A stretch of 64,000 nt of DNA from positions 4,024,986-4,088,985 of the forward strand of contig LNAC01000009.1 of NCBI GenBank assembly GCA_002007465.1, written 5' to 3'. The DNA comes from Ailurus styani (taxonomy: Eukaryota > Chordata > Mammalia > Carnivora > Ailuridae). The notes beneath the pieces are model-generated. The model searched no databases and had not been told where the DNA came from. It saw only the letters and a list, made by a program, of their open reading frames with translations. Both the position numbers and the translations under genes were made by a program. Shown piece by piece: positions 1 to 9,045 of this stretch (position 1 is the first letter of the stretch; each line of letters begins with the position of its first letter).

Positions 1-639
1 AAAAGAGAAGGTATTGTTCTAACCACTAACTCCCCACTTATCAGTCATCCTGCCATTACATTACAATATAGCCAAGGAAATGGTTTTAAAAGCACTCTCA
101 CATTCATTAGCATTTGGGGTAGGAAGCTCAACTCAAGAAAAGCAGAAGGCAGAAACAGCATTCAGTTTCAGGAAATGATTAGCTACAAGCCGACAAAATA
201 AAGGAAAGTTTTTGTCAACATGTTACAAATAAGACAAAAATCCTTCTATTCTAACTGTACGTATAAATAAGGTAAAAAGGAAAAGTTCATGAAAATGATA
301 CAGAGTACATTTAAGTGATTTTAAGGGTCATATTTCAAAATTTCTGCAATCAGGATGTGATGGCCAAATGGAAATTTTAATGCTTGTCACTGCCTGAGAC
401 AATGATAGAGCATTCCTGAGAGCCTCATCTGTATTTCTGAAGACACAAAAGAGGACACTGGAAACGTATGGACCCAACTCTGAACTGGAAAGTATCTGAA
501 ACAGTAGGAATGTTAAAAGTTTGTAACAAAACTTTAACCAATTTATTTCACTTATTCTTTTTCTTTAGGCTTTAGAATGATATCATTTAAAAATATCTAA
601 ATAAGTCTAAAAATGTTTTCTCATTAAGAATTTTACAAG
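1..639. other. AT-rich non-repeat sequence, no established gene
   Basis: Moderately AT-rich sequence with no recognisable young repeat. On the minus strand it contains the candidate terminal exon at 328-495, listed separately. An AATAAA hexamer on the minus strand lies at 543-548; it could serve as a poly(A) signal for a transcript ending here, but nothing confirms that. Confidence 0.4.
328..495 (-). other. Candidate terminal exon (unverified) of a minus-strand gene
   Basis: Read on the minus strand, a pyrimidine-rich stretch ending in CTACTGTTTCAG (AG at 497-496) is followed by an open frame of 55 codons that ends at a TGA (330-328). The peptide begins ILSSSELGPY, includes NTDEALRNALSLSQ and ends PDCRNFEI. 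The composition looks protein-like, but I do not recognise the family. A second frame is also open for about 35 codons, so coding status is uncertain. If real, it would belong to the leftward transcript starting at the CpG island near 3 kb. It could equally be a chance ORF. Confidence 0.22.
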
Positions 640-797
640 CCTAGGGCTCAGGTCATCACCACTCGGTGGTGGGATACAGCCTCACATCGGATTCCCTGCT
701 CAGCGGGGAGCCTGCTTCTCCCTCTTCCTCTGGTCCTCCCCCTGCTTGTGCTCTCTCACTCTCTCTCTCAAATAAATAAAATCTTAAAAAAAAAAAA
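640..797 (+). mobile_element. Can-SINE, 5'-truncated
   Basis: Carnivore tRNA-Lys-derived SINE. It starts in the body at GGGCTCAGGTCAT, continues through CCCTGCTCAGCGGGGAGCC and the CT-rich region, and ends with AAATAAATAAAATCTT plus a short A-tract. The tRNA head with box A is missing, so it cannot be transcribed from its own promoter. Confidence 0.9.
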
Positions 798-903
798 CCT
801 TTTTTTAGAACCCTAAATGATTAAAAAAGCACATATCATAGCTTAATTGGCAGTGTTTTCTCCTCCTTTGGTGATGGAGAAAACAATGGATGGTATCTAG
901 GAT

Positions 904-976
904 TCAATACAGTAGTAATTCAGCTGCCATATCCCACAACGAAGCTTGATACTCTACGATACGGGCAACCTGATAG
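904..976 (-). other. Candidate coding exon or 3' end (unverified)
   Basis: On the minus strand the acceptor GTTTTCTCTTATTTAAG (AG at 978-977) is followed by a frame reading YQVARIVEYQASLWDM and then AAELLLY before a TGA at 906-904. The acceptor has a good pyrimidine tract and the peptide looks protein-like, but no homologue is recognised. The first base (C at 976) completes in frame the partial codon left by the candidate exon at 1790-1886. This could be an alternative last exon to 328-495, or chance. Confidence 0.22.
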
Positions 977-1133
977 CTTAAATAAGAGAAAACACAAAGT
1001 CTTCCCCAGTCAGAAAACACAGGAAATGACACATAATTTTGCATTATCATAATAACAGCGTTATTTTCCCAACCCTAAGAGTTTTCTTCATGTAAAAAGT
1101 AAAATCCCCCTCAAATTTCCCAAGGGTATGCAG

Positions 1134-1195
1134 ATTTCTGCACCGTATCCAAGGAACATGGAGAATTTCTGCACCGTATCCAAGGAATGTGGAGA
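1134..1195. repeat. 31-bp tandem duplication, two copies
   Basis: Units 1134-1164 and 1165-1195 both begin ATTTCTGCACCGTATCC and differ at only two bases (AACATGG against AATGTGG). The low divergence suggests a fairly recent slippage or duplication event in otherwise unique DNA. Confidence 0.85.
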
Positions 1196-1430
1196 AAAGC
1201 CAGGGCTGGAATCTGCCACAAATACAAAACTTGAGGGAAGATTTTAACCAAATTCTTTTTAGCCAAACTCCTTTTCTAAGGACATTAGCTGTGATGAGAG
1301 CAGGCATCAACAAACAGTAGGTTCAATTAAATGTTCTAAGATCCAAAAACAGATTTTTAACATCACATTTTCAAAGAGCTGATTCGTTCCAAGCTTCTCC
1401 AATGAGCAGTTTTTTCTTTTTTCCTGTACT

Positions 1431-1725
1431 GTGGTAAAATATACTTAACATAAAAGTTACCATTTTAAAGTATACAATTAGTGGCATTAACCACATTCAC
1501 AATGTTGTGCAACCATCACCACTATCCATTTCCAGAACTTTCTCATCATCCCAAACTAAAACGCTGTATCCATTAAACAATAATGCTCCATCCCCTCCTC
1601 TGCCAGCCCCTGGTAATCCACATTCTACCTTCTGTCTCTATGCATTTTCCTATTTTAGATACCTCATATAAGTGGACCCATAAGATATTTGTTCTTTTGT
1701 GTCTGGCTTACTTCTTCAGTGGGTA
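1431..1725 (-). mobile_element. Ancient L1M 3'-region fragment
   Basis: Matches the antisense of old mammalian L1M 3' sequence: GGTAAAATATACTTAACATAA, CACAATGTTGTGCAACCATC, CCCCTGGTAATCCACATTCTAC and CTCATATAAGTGGACCCAT in the expected order. Highly diverged, with no coding capacity. Confidence 0.75.
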
Positions 1726-2559
1726 CTTTAGTAAAGCGAAGAATGAAATCCCAAATTATTAGATTTCTTAATAATTTAACTGCACATACCGACACAACCT
1801 CTTAACTAAGCATACAGCTTTCCCAGAAATCCTGCTGTTCCATGAGCCCCAAGGGGCAGAGAATCGCAGACTGACCCTTTCTTTGCCTGTAGACAGGCCT
1901 AGTTAAGCAGCTGGAACTCAAAGAGCTGTCTCCTGAGAGCCCTGGAGGCTCTCCAGGGGTAAGTGGATGGAGCCAAGGGGAAGCAGGGAGCTGTGCAGGC
2001 TTAAAAACCATGGGGAAGAAAAGGCAAGGATTTATCAAGCTACTTGGCCTTGAGATGGTCTCCGGTTTGTCTGCCAAGAGGAGCTCCAGCACCCGGACAC
2101 TTAGGCTGGGCAACACCTGTCAGAGTTGAGGCCAGACTGCAGCCTAGTCACCGAGAATGTCACCAGTGCAGGAAGCTTCACGGGGTCATGAGTCACTTTG
2201 CATGGCTCAGAGGTCCGGGCAAGCCTGCCCCGCCCCGCCCAGACAAACCCAGTTAGGAGAGGCACAAACAAGACACAAAACTGGCAGAAACACAGATGGC
2301 CAAAGAGCAGGGCTGACAGACAGGCCATGAATGAGAATCAAGACTGAGAGTAAAGGGTCAAGAAACACAAGCAAAGTAGAAAGAGAAACAAAAACAAGGT
2401 CCAGATAAGAGATGAGCTCCAGAGAGATAAACTGGAGAGAAATACAAAGTTGACAGGGGCAGAGTTGAGAGGCAGAAAGGGCAGGTGACAACAGGTGACA
2501 GAGACCGCAACAGGGGTGAGACACTGCTTAGAAGTAAACAGAGGCAGATACCAGCAAAG
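1726..2559. other. Unique flank of the CpG island
   Basis: Sequence between the L1M fragment and the CpG island, with no recognised repeat. Positions 2260-2550 are purine-rich on the plus strand (many GAGA and AAACA runs). It contains the candidate minus-strand exon at 1790-1886. The overlapping ORFs here are short and mutually exclusive, with no recognisable domain. Confidence 0.45.
1790..1886 (-). other. Candidate internal exon (97 bp, unverified)
   Basis: On the minus strand the acceptor GCCTGTCTACAG (AG at 1888-1887) and the donor TCG|GTATGT (GT at 1789-1788) bound 97 bp. One frame is open throughout and joins in phase to the candidate exon at 904-976. A different frame carries an ATG that opens MEQQDFWESCMLS and then stops. 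The exon would therefore suit either a 5'UTR or lncRNA exon, or a coding exon whose start I cannot see. No family is recognised. Confidence 0.22.
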
Positions 2560-3230
2560 TCAGGGTGCAGCCCTTCTCCTGGCCTTGGCTCGAACCCGAG
2601 GCCGCCACGCCGCACCCACACGGCGCCCCCGAAAGGCCGGCGGACGTACCGGGGCGGGATCTCTAAGCGCTCTGGCCCGCCGAGGTCCGCCGCCACGGGG
2701 TGACCTTGGGCGAGACGCTGCCGCGGGGACCTTGGGGTCGCGGTCCGCGTACCCGGCTAGCTGGAAACCGCAGGAGTCGGACCGGGGAGCCGGGACTCCC
2801 AACCGCCAGAGCGCGACTTAAGCATCCCGGTCTGCGGAACGGGCCTGCCGGGCTGGCGGCGCGCGCGCGCCGGGACCTGCAGAGAAGCCCGGAAACCTCT
2901 CCGGCTTCCCTCCCTGCCCTCTCGCTACCTATCGTCCCGACCCCGCCGTACCTGCTAACGGCTCCGCGCTCCCATAACCCGCCCGCCGGACACTTTCCGC
3001 CACCAGCGTCAGGCCCCTTCAAGCCGTCGCCGCCTCAACCGCCTCAGCCTGCGCCTCCCGCCCCCGGAAACGCTTCCCGGTTCCGCCCCCGAAACTGCCA
3101 GTGCTTCCGGGGGTGCGTCAGAGAGAAGGCGGAGTGCGCATGCGGGGCTCGTTTTCGGGGCGGGGTGTCCGGGGAGCGCGGCGTTGCAGCCCGCTACTGC
3201 GCAGTGTAACCCGGCGCGGGTCAATCAGCT
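2560..3230. promoter_or_regulatory. CpG island promoter
   Basis: Dense CpG and high GC between repeat-poor flanks. The right half carries promoter motifs: CCGGAAAC near 3064 and CTTCCGGG near 3104 (ETS), TGCGTCA near 3114 (CRE-like), an NRF1-type TGCGCATGCG at 3135-3144, a GC box GGGGCGGGG near 3157, and the perfect palindrome ACTGCGCAGT at 3196-3205. No TATA box is seen, as is usual for housekeeping-type promoters. The best supported direction is leftward, because a strong minus-strand donor lies inside the island at 2951-2950; bidirectional activity is possible. The large ORFs on both strands here follow from GC richness. Confidence 0.8.
2952..3200 (-). other. Candidate non-coding first exon of a leftward transcript
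   Basis: On the minus strand the sequence GTTAGCAG|GTACGG gives a consensus-like 5' splice site, with the last exon base at 2952 and GT at 2951-2950. The 5' limit is not visible; I placed it near the NRF1, GC-box and ACTGCGCAGT cluster. The only nearby ATG opens a six-codon frame ending in TAG, so the exon would be 5'UTR. Promoter and donor together favour a real transcript, but its identity is unknown. Confidence 0.35.
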
Positions 3231-3520
3231 TGAGGGACTATTAATGAGGCAACTGCTGGGCATTAGGGAGCTGGTACCAAGTCCTAACCCCCTTTCAAAC
3301 TTTCCCTCTCTCTTGCTACCTAGCAGAGATCGTGTCAAATCCGTTTGTGCCTCCACAGTGCCTTTGGCATGTAGTGGGTGCTCAATGCACAAGGAAAGGA
3401 ACTGTGGCTTCTGTGTGGCAGGCGCTGGGCTGGGTCCCCTTAAGGACACATTTTGTTCAGGTCCCAGAGGAGATCCTTTGATCTCAGGGGAGGTAGATCT
3501 TCACTGCTGCTAGAAGGAAT
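3231..3520 (+). mobile_element. Degenerate MIR/L2-like sequence
   Basis: CAGTGCCTTTGGCATGTAGTG and GGTGCTCAATGCAC resemble the 3' part of MIR (…CACATAGTAGGTGCTCAATAAA), followed by GTGGCAGGCGCTGGGC. The match is short and diverged; the remainder is unassigned. Confidence 0.4.
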
Positions 3521-3905
3521 GACTCATAATTAGTCCAAACTATTCTTGGTAATCCCATTAGCCAGTGGTTAGACAAGGCATAGTCATGTGACCAACTTCT
3601 GGCCCATAATACTTTTTTTTTTTTTAAATAGAAAAGAGCACTAGGACTTCTAGTCGAGTATCCTCCTTAAGTGCTTTGCCATTTTTATTTTCTTCCTGCC
3701 TCTAAGCAGACCTAAAGGAAGTGCAGTCCCAATCATGTGTCTATGATGTGACAAGCAAATGCTAAAACTGGCAAAATGGAAAGATTGAAAGAGCCTAGGT
3801 CTCATGACATTAAGCTACAGTTACAGCTTACCGCTGGACGTTTTGTTGCATGAGCCTAATACATTTCTACTTGGACTTTATTTCTAGCAATATTGTAGAC
3901 TCTTC
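3521..3905 (+). mobile_element. Ancient MER-class interspersed repeat (family not assigned)
   Basis: The order CATGTGACCAACTTCTGGCC, CTTCCTGCCT, and a weak 3' tail with GCATGAGCCTAATACA resembles a widely dispersed mammalian repeat ending in 'aaccTAATcctaactgatac'. It is too diverged for a family name by eye. Confidence 0.4.
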
Positions 3906-4634
3906 AAATATAATAGCAACAAAATACATTAAAATGCTAACGAAGTATTGAAAGCACCCTTTTTAGAACATTGATAAGCTTGTGAGAAAGTCAGGAAAAT
4001 CATCCAAGACAAGGAAGAACGCAGAAACACAAGCCTAGGGAGTTAGATAGTGTTGATGTTCAGGAGTTATGCAGAGATACAGTCTGCATCGTTCTGATAG
4101 GTTAGCATGTGTGATATACTGATAAATATTTTGAAAATCATCTCTGGAGGTAGGTAAACAATGATGTTGCTACTTAACTGTAGGGGCATCTGCCGAGGTC
4201 CAGGCAAGATGAGAGCCAAACTGGAAAATCAGGTTGGGGCCCAAAAAGGAATATAACTTTACGGGAAGGATAAACTAGAAGAAAAAAAAAATCTGCTCAG
4301 TAGAGATAGGCAGCAAGGAAAGCTGTCTCTCTGTAGGTGGAGAGGTAATGCATTTTGCCCCTACTGGATACATGGTTAAAGTCTGGCCATCACATGGCTA
4401 CGATGTTTGCATAGTCCAAAATCCCACAAGCTGAACATGTCAACTCAACATGGAACTGAGTTGATAGTACTTATGGTACTTGGCTGAAACAAACATATGT
4501 CCTTTCTGGAAGAACTCACTATCAACCCAGGTCTCAAAGAATTCCCACAGACAGGCTTCCAAATGAATATGAGCTCACAATCAATAACCACAAAACCCAT
4601 AAGGAAATAAGCAGAGAAGTCAAGCAGCAGAAGC
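3906..4634. other. AT-rich sequence, nothing recognised
   Basis: I see no gene, young repeat or RNA gene here. Short AAG-rich stretches near 4262-4290 may be remnants of old repeats. Confidence 0.4.
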
Positions 4635-4645
4635 AGATCTGTTTT

Positions 4646-4851
4646 CCTTTTTTAAAAGATTTTATTTATTTATTTTAGAGAGCAAGCGCAAATGGGGAGG
4701 AACAGAGGGAGAGGGGTGGGAAATAATCTCTAGCAGATTCTGCTCTGAGCACAGAGCCCAATGCAGGGATTGATCCCATAACCCTGAGATCATGACCTGA
4801 GCCAAAACTAAGAGTCAGACGCTTAACTGACTGAGCCACCCAGGTGCCCCA
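4646..4851 (-). mobile_element. Can-SINE, full length
   Basis: Minus-strand SINE with tail complement AAAGATTTTATTTATTTATTT, body CATGACCTGAGCC and head CTGAGCCACCCAGGTGCCCC. The target-site duplication AGATCTGTTTT at 4635-4645 and 4852-4862 is perfect. Confidence 0.95.
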
Positions 4852-5203
4852 AGATCTGTTTTAAACGAGTAGCTCATTGGAAAGTTTAAGCACCAAATTA
4901 GATAGAGCTGAAGAGAAATTAGTGCACTAAAAGATAGATTTGAAGAAAATAACCGAAAAACCATCCCAGGGAGACAAAGAAATAGAAAAGAGGGAAGAGG
5001 TTCATCATAGGCTTGTCAATTATGCTGGGAGATTATAAAGTGAATGTGAGCAAGGCAATTGTCAAATAAGGATTGAGAATTTTTCAGAATTGATGAAAGA
5101 TAAGAATCCTCAAGAAACGCACTGAATTCCCAGGTATGATAAGGAAATAGAAAACCTAGATCCATTCTGGTGAAACTGCAGAACCCCAAAGCACAAGAGA
5201 TCA

Positions 5204-5404
5204 TTTTTTAAAGATTTATTTATTTTGAGAGAGAAAGAGAGAAAACACATGATCAATGGGGCAGGGGCAGAGGGAGAAAATCTCAAGTAGATTACGATCT
5301 GAGTGAGGAGCCGGACGTGGGGCTTAATCTCACGACCCTGAGATCATGACCTGAGCTGAAACCAAGAATTGGACACTCAACCCACTGAGCCACCGAGGCC
5401 CCCC
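5204..5404 (-). mobile_element. Can-SINE
   Basis: Minus-strand SINE (AAAGATTTATTTATTTTGAGAG to CTGAGCCACCGAGGCCCCCC) inserted in the ORF1-type LINE. Imperfect target-site duplication GAGATCATTTT at 5197-5207 against GAGATGATTTT at 5407-5417. An older copy with many substitutions. Confidence 0.92.
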
Positions 5405-5665
5405 ATGAGATGATTTTAAAAGCAGAGAGGGAAGTCAGATAACCTATAATGGAATAATGGATAACCTATAATGGAAAACCTGCAATGGAAATTGTTCAAG
5501 GCACTAATGGGAGCAGTGATAATAATAGTAGCATGAAATAATATCATTAATGGAATAATTGTGTTAATTTAATGAGAGAAAAAAATTGTCTACCTAGAAT
5601 TGTGTACCTAGTCTTTCAAGAATGAAAACACAGTACTATTCAGATCAACAAAAACTAAGAGTTTC

Positions 5666-5861
5666 AGGGTGCCTCAGTGGCTCAGATGGTTAAGTGTCTG
5701 ACCAGCTCAGGTCATGATCTCAGAGTCCTGGGATCAATTCCTGCGTTGGGCTCCCTGCTCAGCGGGGAGACTGCTTCTCCCTCTGCCTTTCCCCCTGCTT
5801 GTGCTCATTCTCTCTCTCAAAAATAAATAAATAATTTTTAAAAAAGCTAAAAAAAAAAAAA
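5666..5861 (+). mobile_element. Can-SINE, full length
   Basis: Plus-strand SINE (GGTGCCTCAGTGGCTCAG to the A-rich tail) inserted in the same LINE. Perfect target-site duplication CTAAGAGTTTC at 5655-5665 and 5863-5873. Confidence 0.94.
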
Positions 5862-6099
5862 CCTAAGAGTTTCTACCAACAGAACTTAACTGAAGAAACT
5901 TCTAGACGATATATTTCAAGAAGAAATAAAATCCCAGGAGGAAGATCTGAGGAACAGTAAAGATTGGTGAGCAAATAAGATGGCAATCATGAGTAAATAC
6001 GAATTGTGGGATTCGGAAAAGAACAATAAGCAGAAATAATGGAGTGATTGTATGTAAAGTATATGAGCGTAACTGAAGGTAAAGTGTTACGAAGTATGT

Positions 6100-6475
6100 A
6101 TGAGTTATCTATTGCATAACAAAGAGCCATAAAACCTCAGAGGGATACAGTTATATTTGTATATTGCTCACACGTCTGGTGTCAGCTGGGGGTGGATTAG
6201 GAAGCTCTGCTGAGCTTGGCTGGACTTGCTTACGTGTCTGGGCTCAGCTAATCTAGAATGGTCTTGGCTGGGGGCCTTTACTCTGCTGCATGTGTCTCAC
6301 TCACCAGTCAGGCTGTCAGGGTAAGTTCTCATGGCAATGGCAGGGACACAAAAGAGAGCAATGGAAATGTACAAGCACATTTTCAAGACTCTTTTTACAT
6401 CTAATTAACCAAAACAAATCGTATGACTGAGTCCATTGTTACAGCAGGAGGAAGCTATGAAGGATCATGGCAGAG
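6100..6475. mobile_element. Ancient MER-class repeat (family not assigned)
   Basis: ATCTATTGCATAACAAAGAGCC…GTCTGGTGTCAGCTGG…GGGCTCAGCTAATCTAG…TTGGCTGGGGGCC resembles a mammal-wide element beginning 'tctattgccgcataacaaactacc'. Diverged and non-coding. Confidence 0.5.
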
Positions 6476-6513
6476 GGTTTGCATACTGGGAAAGCGAAGA
6501 GTTGGAGCCACTG

Positions 6514-6629
6514 GAGAAGCTGATTCCCCACTGAGCAGGGATCCCAACTTGGGGCTCAATCCCAGGACCCTGGGATCATGATCTGAGGCAAAGACAGATG
6601 TTTAACTGACTGAGCCACCAAGGCACCCT
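6514..6629 (-). mobile_element. Can-SINE fragment (5' half)
   Basis: Minus-strand SINE lacking the tail and most of the CT-rich part. It runs from GAGAAGCTGATTCCCCACTG to CTGAGCCACCAAGGCACCC. No target-site duplication is seen. Confidence 0.85.
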
Positions 6630-6779
6630 GAAAACCAACATTTTAAAAAAGAAGGCAAGTAAGAAAGGAAGAAAAGGGGGGAAGGCAGAAACAAAAACAT
6701 AAAACATGGAAAAAATACAAATCACAAAATAAAGTGGAAAAAGAAATTCAAATGTATCAGTAATCACAATAAATACATT

Positions 6780-6992
6780 ATTATTATTATTATTTTATTA
6801 TTTTTTTTTATTTATTCATTTGACAGAGAGAGAGATTACAAGTAGGCAGAGAGGCAGGCAGAGAGAGGAGAGAGGAGGAAGCAGGCTCCCTGCTGAGCAG
6901 AGAGCCCGATATGGGCCTCGATCCCAGGACCCTGGGATCATGACCTGAGCCGAAGGCAGCGGCTTTAACCCACTGAGCCACCCAGGCGCCCA
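6780..6992 (-). mobile_element. Can-SINE, full length, with expanded tail
   Basis: Minus-strand SINE with a TTATTATTATT tail, GACAGAGAGAGAGATTACAA and the head CTGAGCCACCCAGGCGCCC. Perfect target-site duplication TAAATACATT at 6770-6779 and 6994-7003. Confidence 0.95.
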
Positions 6993-7056
6993 GTAAATAC
7001 ATTTTTAAAAGCCCTAAAACTTCTAGTTAAAAGAAATTCTAACACCAAGTTTTGTG

Positions 7057-7250
7057 GGTTTTTTTTTAAGATTTTATTCTTTCATTTGAGATAGAGTGAG
7101 AGAGAGAGCATGGGGGGTGGGTAGAAGGAGAGAGAGAAGCAGGCTCTCCAGTGAGCAGGGAGCACAATGCAGGGCTTGATCCCAGGACCCTGGGACCATG
7201 ACCTGAGCTGAAGGCAGACACCCAACCGACTGAGCCACCCAGGAGCCCCC
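7057..7250 (-). mobile_element. Can-SINE, full length (first of a stacked pair)
   Basis: Minus-strand SINE from AAGATTTTATTCTTTCATTTG to CTGAGCCACCCAGGAGCCCCC. Target-site duplication AACACCAAGTT at 7041-7051 and 7252-7262. The right-hand copy abuts the next SINE. Confidence 0.95.
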
Positions 7251-7262
7251 AAACACCAAGTT

Positions 7263-7482
7263 GTTGTTTTTGTTTTTGTTTTTTAAGATTTTATTTATTT
7301 ATTTGACAGAGAGAGACATAGCGAGAGAGGGAACACCAGCAGGGGGAGTGGGAGAGGGAGAGGGAGAAGCAGTCTTTCCTGAAGAGCAGGGAGCCTGATG
7401 CTGGGCTCGACCCCAGGACCCTGGGGTCATGACCTGAGCCGAAGGCAGACACTTAAGGACTGAACCACCCAGGCGCCCCCCC
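7263..7482 (-). mobile_element. Can-SINE, full length (second of a stacked pair)
   Basis: Minus-strand SINE of the subtype carrying ACACCAGCAGGGGGAGTGGG. It ends at CACCCAGGCGCCCCCCC and is followed by another copy of CACCAAGTTTT (from 7485), so it appears to have used the same insertion site as its neighbour. Confidence 0.94.
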
Positions 7483-7511
7483 AGCACCAAGTTTTTTTTT
7501 TTTTTTTTAAA

Positions 7512-8649
7512 TCAAGCTACCTCCGCCATAGCAGCTTCTTACTAGACATGTGTCTGGAGGCAAGAGAAACAAAAGCAAAAATGAACTATTAGGACTTCAT
7601 CAAGAAAAAAAGCTTCTGCACAGCAAAGGAAGCAATCAACAAAACTAAAAGAGAAGATATTTGCTAATGTCATATCTGATAAAGGGTTAGTATCCAAAAC
7701 CTATAAAGAACTTGTCAAGCTCAACACCCAAAAAATAAATAATCCAGTTAAGAAATGTGCAGAAAACATGAACAGACATTTCTCCAAAGAAGACATCCAG
7801 ATGGCTAACAGACACATGAAAAGATGCTCAACATCACTCATCATCAGGGAAATACAAATCAAACCCAGGATGAAATACCACCTCATTCCTGTCAGAATGG
7901 CTAAAATTAATAACACAGAAAACAATAGATGTTGCTGAGGAAGTGGAGAAAGGGGAACCCTCTACCACTGTTGGTGGGAATGCAAACTGGTACAGCCACT
8001 CTAGAAAACAGTATGGAAGTTTCTAAAAAAATTGAAAATAGAGCTACCCTACTACTCAGCAATTGCACTATTAGGTATTTACCCAAAGGATACAAATATA
8101 CTAACTTGAAGGGGCATATGCACCCTGATGTTTATAGCAGTATTATCAACAATAGGCAAATTATGGAGACAGCCTAAATGTCCATCGACTGATGAATGGA
8201 TAAAGAAGATGTGGTGTATATATACAATGGAATATTACCCAGCCATCAAAAAGAATGAAATCTAGCCATTTGCAACAACATGGATGGGGCTAGAGTGTAT
8301 TATGCTAAGCAAAATAAATCAGTCAGAGAAAGACAAATACCATATGATTTCACTCATTTGTGGAATTTAAGAAACAAAACTGATGAACATAGAGGAAGGG
8401 GGAAAAAGAGAGAGAGAGAGAAGGAAGCAAACCATAAGAAACTCTTAACTATAGAGAACAAACCTGAGGGTTAATGGAGGGAGGTGGGCAGGGGGATGGG
8501 CTAAATGGGCGATGACTATTAAGGAGGGCACTTGTGATGAGCAATGGGTATTATATGTAAGTTATGAATCACTAAATTCTACACCTGAAACCAATTTTAC
8601 CATGTATGTTAACTAACTAGAATATAAATAAAAACTTGAAATAAAAAAA
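7512..8649 (+). mobile_element. Carnivore L1, 5'-truncated: ORF2 C-terminus plus 3'UTR
   Basis: Sense-strand L1. The 5' part encodes the end of ORF2, where the usual C-terminal order (the …[14 protein letters not shown]… block, cysteine-rich WRGCGE…LLHCWW-type region, MEYY-type block) can be followed across frameshifts and stops. The 3'UTR has the GGGATGGGCTAAATGGGCGATG block, GTATTATATGTAAGTTATGA and CACTAAATTCTACACCTGAAACC, and the element ends in AATATAAATAAAAACTTG. About 1.1 kb of a 6-kb element; no reverse transcriptase core, so it is dead. Confidence 0.92.
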
Positions 8650-9045
8650 GTAAACTGATTACGTACAAGTGCAAAAAGAAAATGTATTACTATGCAACAT
8701 TATTGAAAAAACTTGATAAAGGAGAGCCATTAAAAATTATCCAGTTTAAAGGTAAGTAAAGCATCTATAAATGAATGAGAAAAAAGTCTGCAAATGTCTG
8801 GAAGGATTCTGCTCACAGATTGTTCCATAATTGTCTTTAGTTCCTTGTTTCATTAAAAACTTGAGGTGGGAGATCATGGGGGATAAAGTAAAATATCAAG
8901 GTATATACTGTTTGAAACAAAAAGATGAAAAGTTTTAATTAAAAGAATGGTAAATGAGATTTCATGCTGGGTCTGTTGGCTATCTTAACTTTGGACAAAA
9001 TAGACTTTAGGCAAAGTCAATGCCCAAAATAGTGTTATGGATTAT
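8650..9045 (+). mobile_element. Probable L1M remnant
   Basis: AACTTTGGACAAAATAGACTTTAGGC resembles an old L1 ORF2 segment in sense orientation; the rest is AT-rich and too diverged to place. Assignment is tentative. Confidence 0.35.

Larger units (their letters stand above)
798..1430. other. Unique sequence with candidate exon and a 31-bp duplication
   Basis: No transposon is recognised. It holds the candidate minus-strand exon at 904-976 and a 31-bp tandem duplication at 1134-1195. A minus-strand open frame of 88 codons spans 1047-1313 but has no recognisable domain and runs through the duplication, so I do not call it a gene. Confidence 0.4.
4863..6095 (+). mobile_element. HAL1/L1 ORF1-type LINE fragment
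   Basis: Old LINE sequence in sense orientation, interrupted by two SINEs (5204-5404 and 5666-5861). Markers in order: GAATTTTTCAGAATTGATGAA, GTGAAACTGCAGAACCCCAAA, GTCTACCTAGAATTGTGTACC, CTTTCAAGAATGAAAACACA and GAAACTTCTAGACGATATATTTC. These correspond to the C-terminal part of an L1 ORF1-like region, as in L1M or HAL1. It is full of stops and frameshifts, so it is non-functional. Confidence 0.7.

Noticed and set aside
2700..3209. 169-codon plus-strand ORF in the CpG island
   Set aside because: Stop codons are rare in GC-rich DNA. Antisense ORFs overlap it, it is Arg/Pro-rich with no domain, and it runs through the promoter motifs.
7907..8474. Short ORFs of 62-82 codons
   Set aside because: They are frames through the L1 3' end, both sense and antisense.
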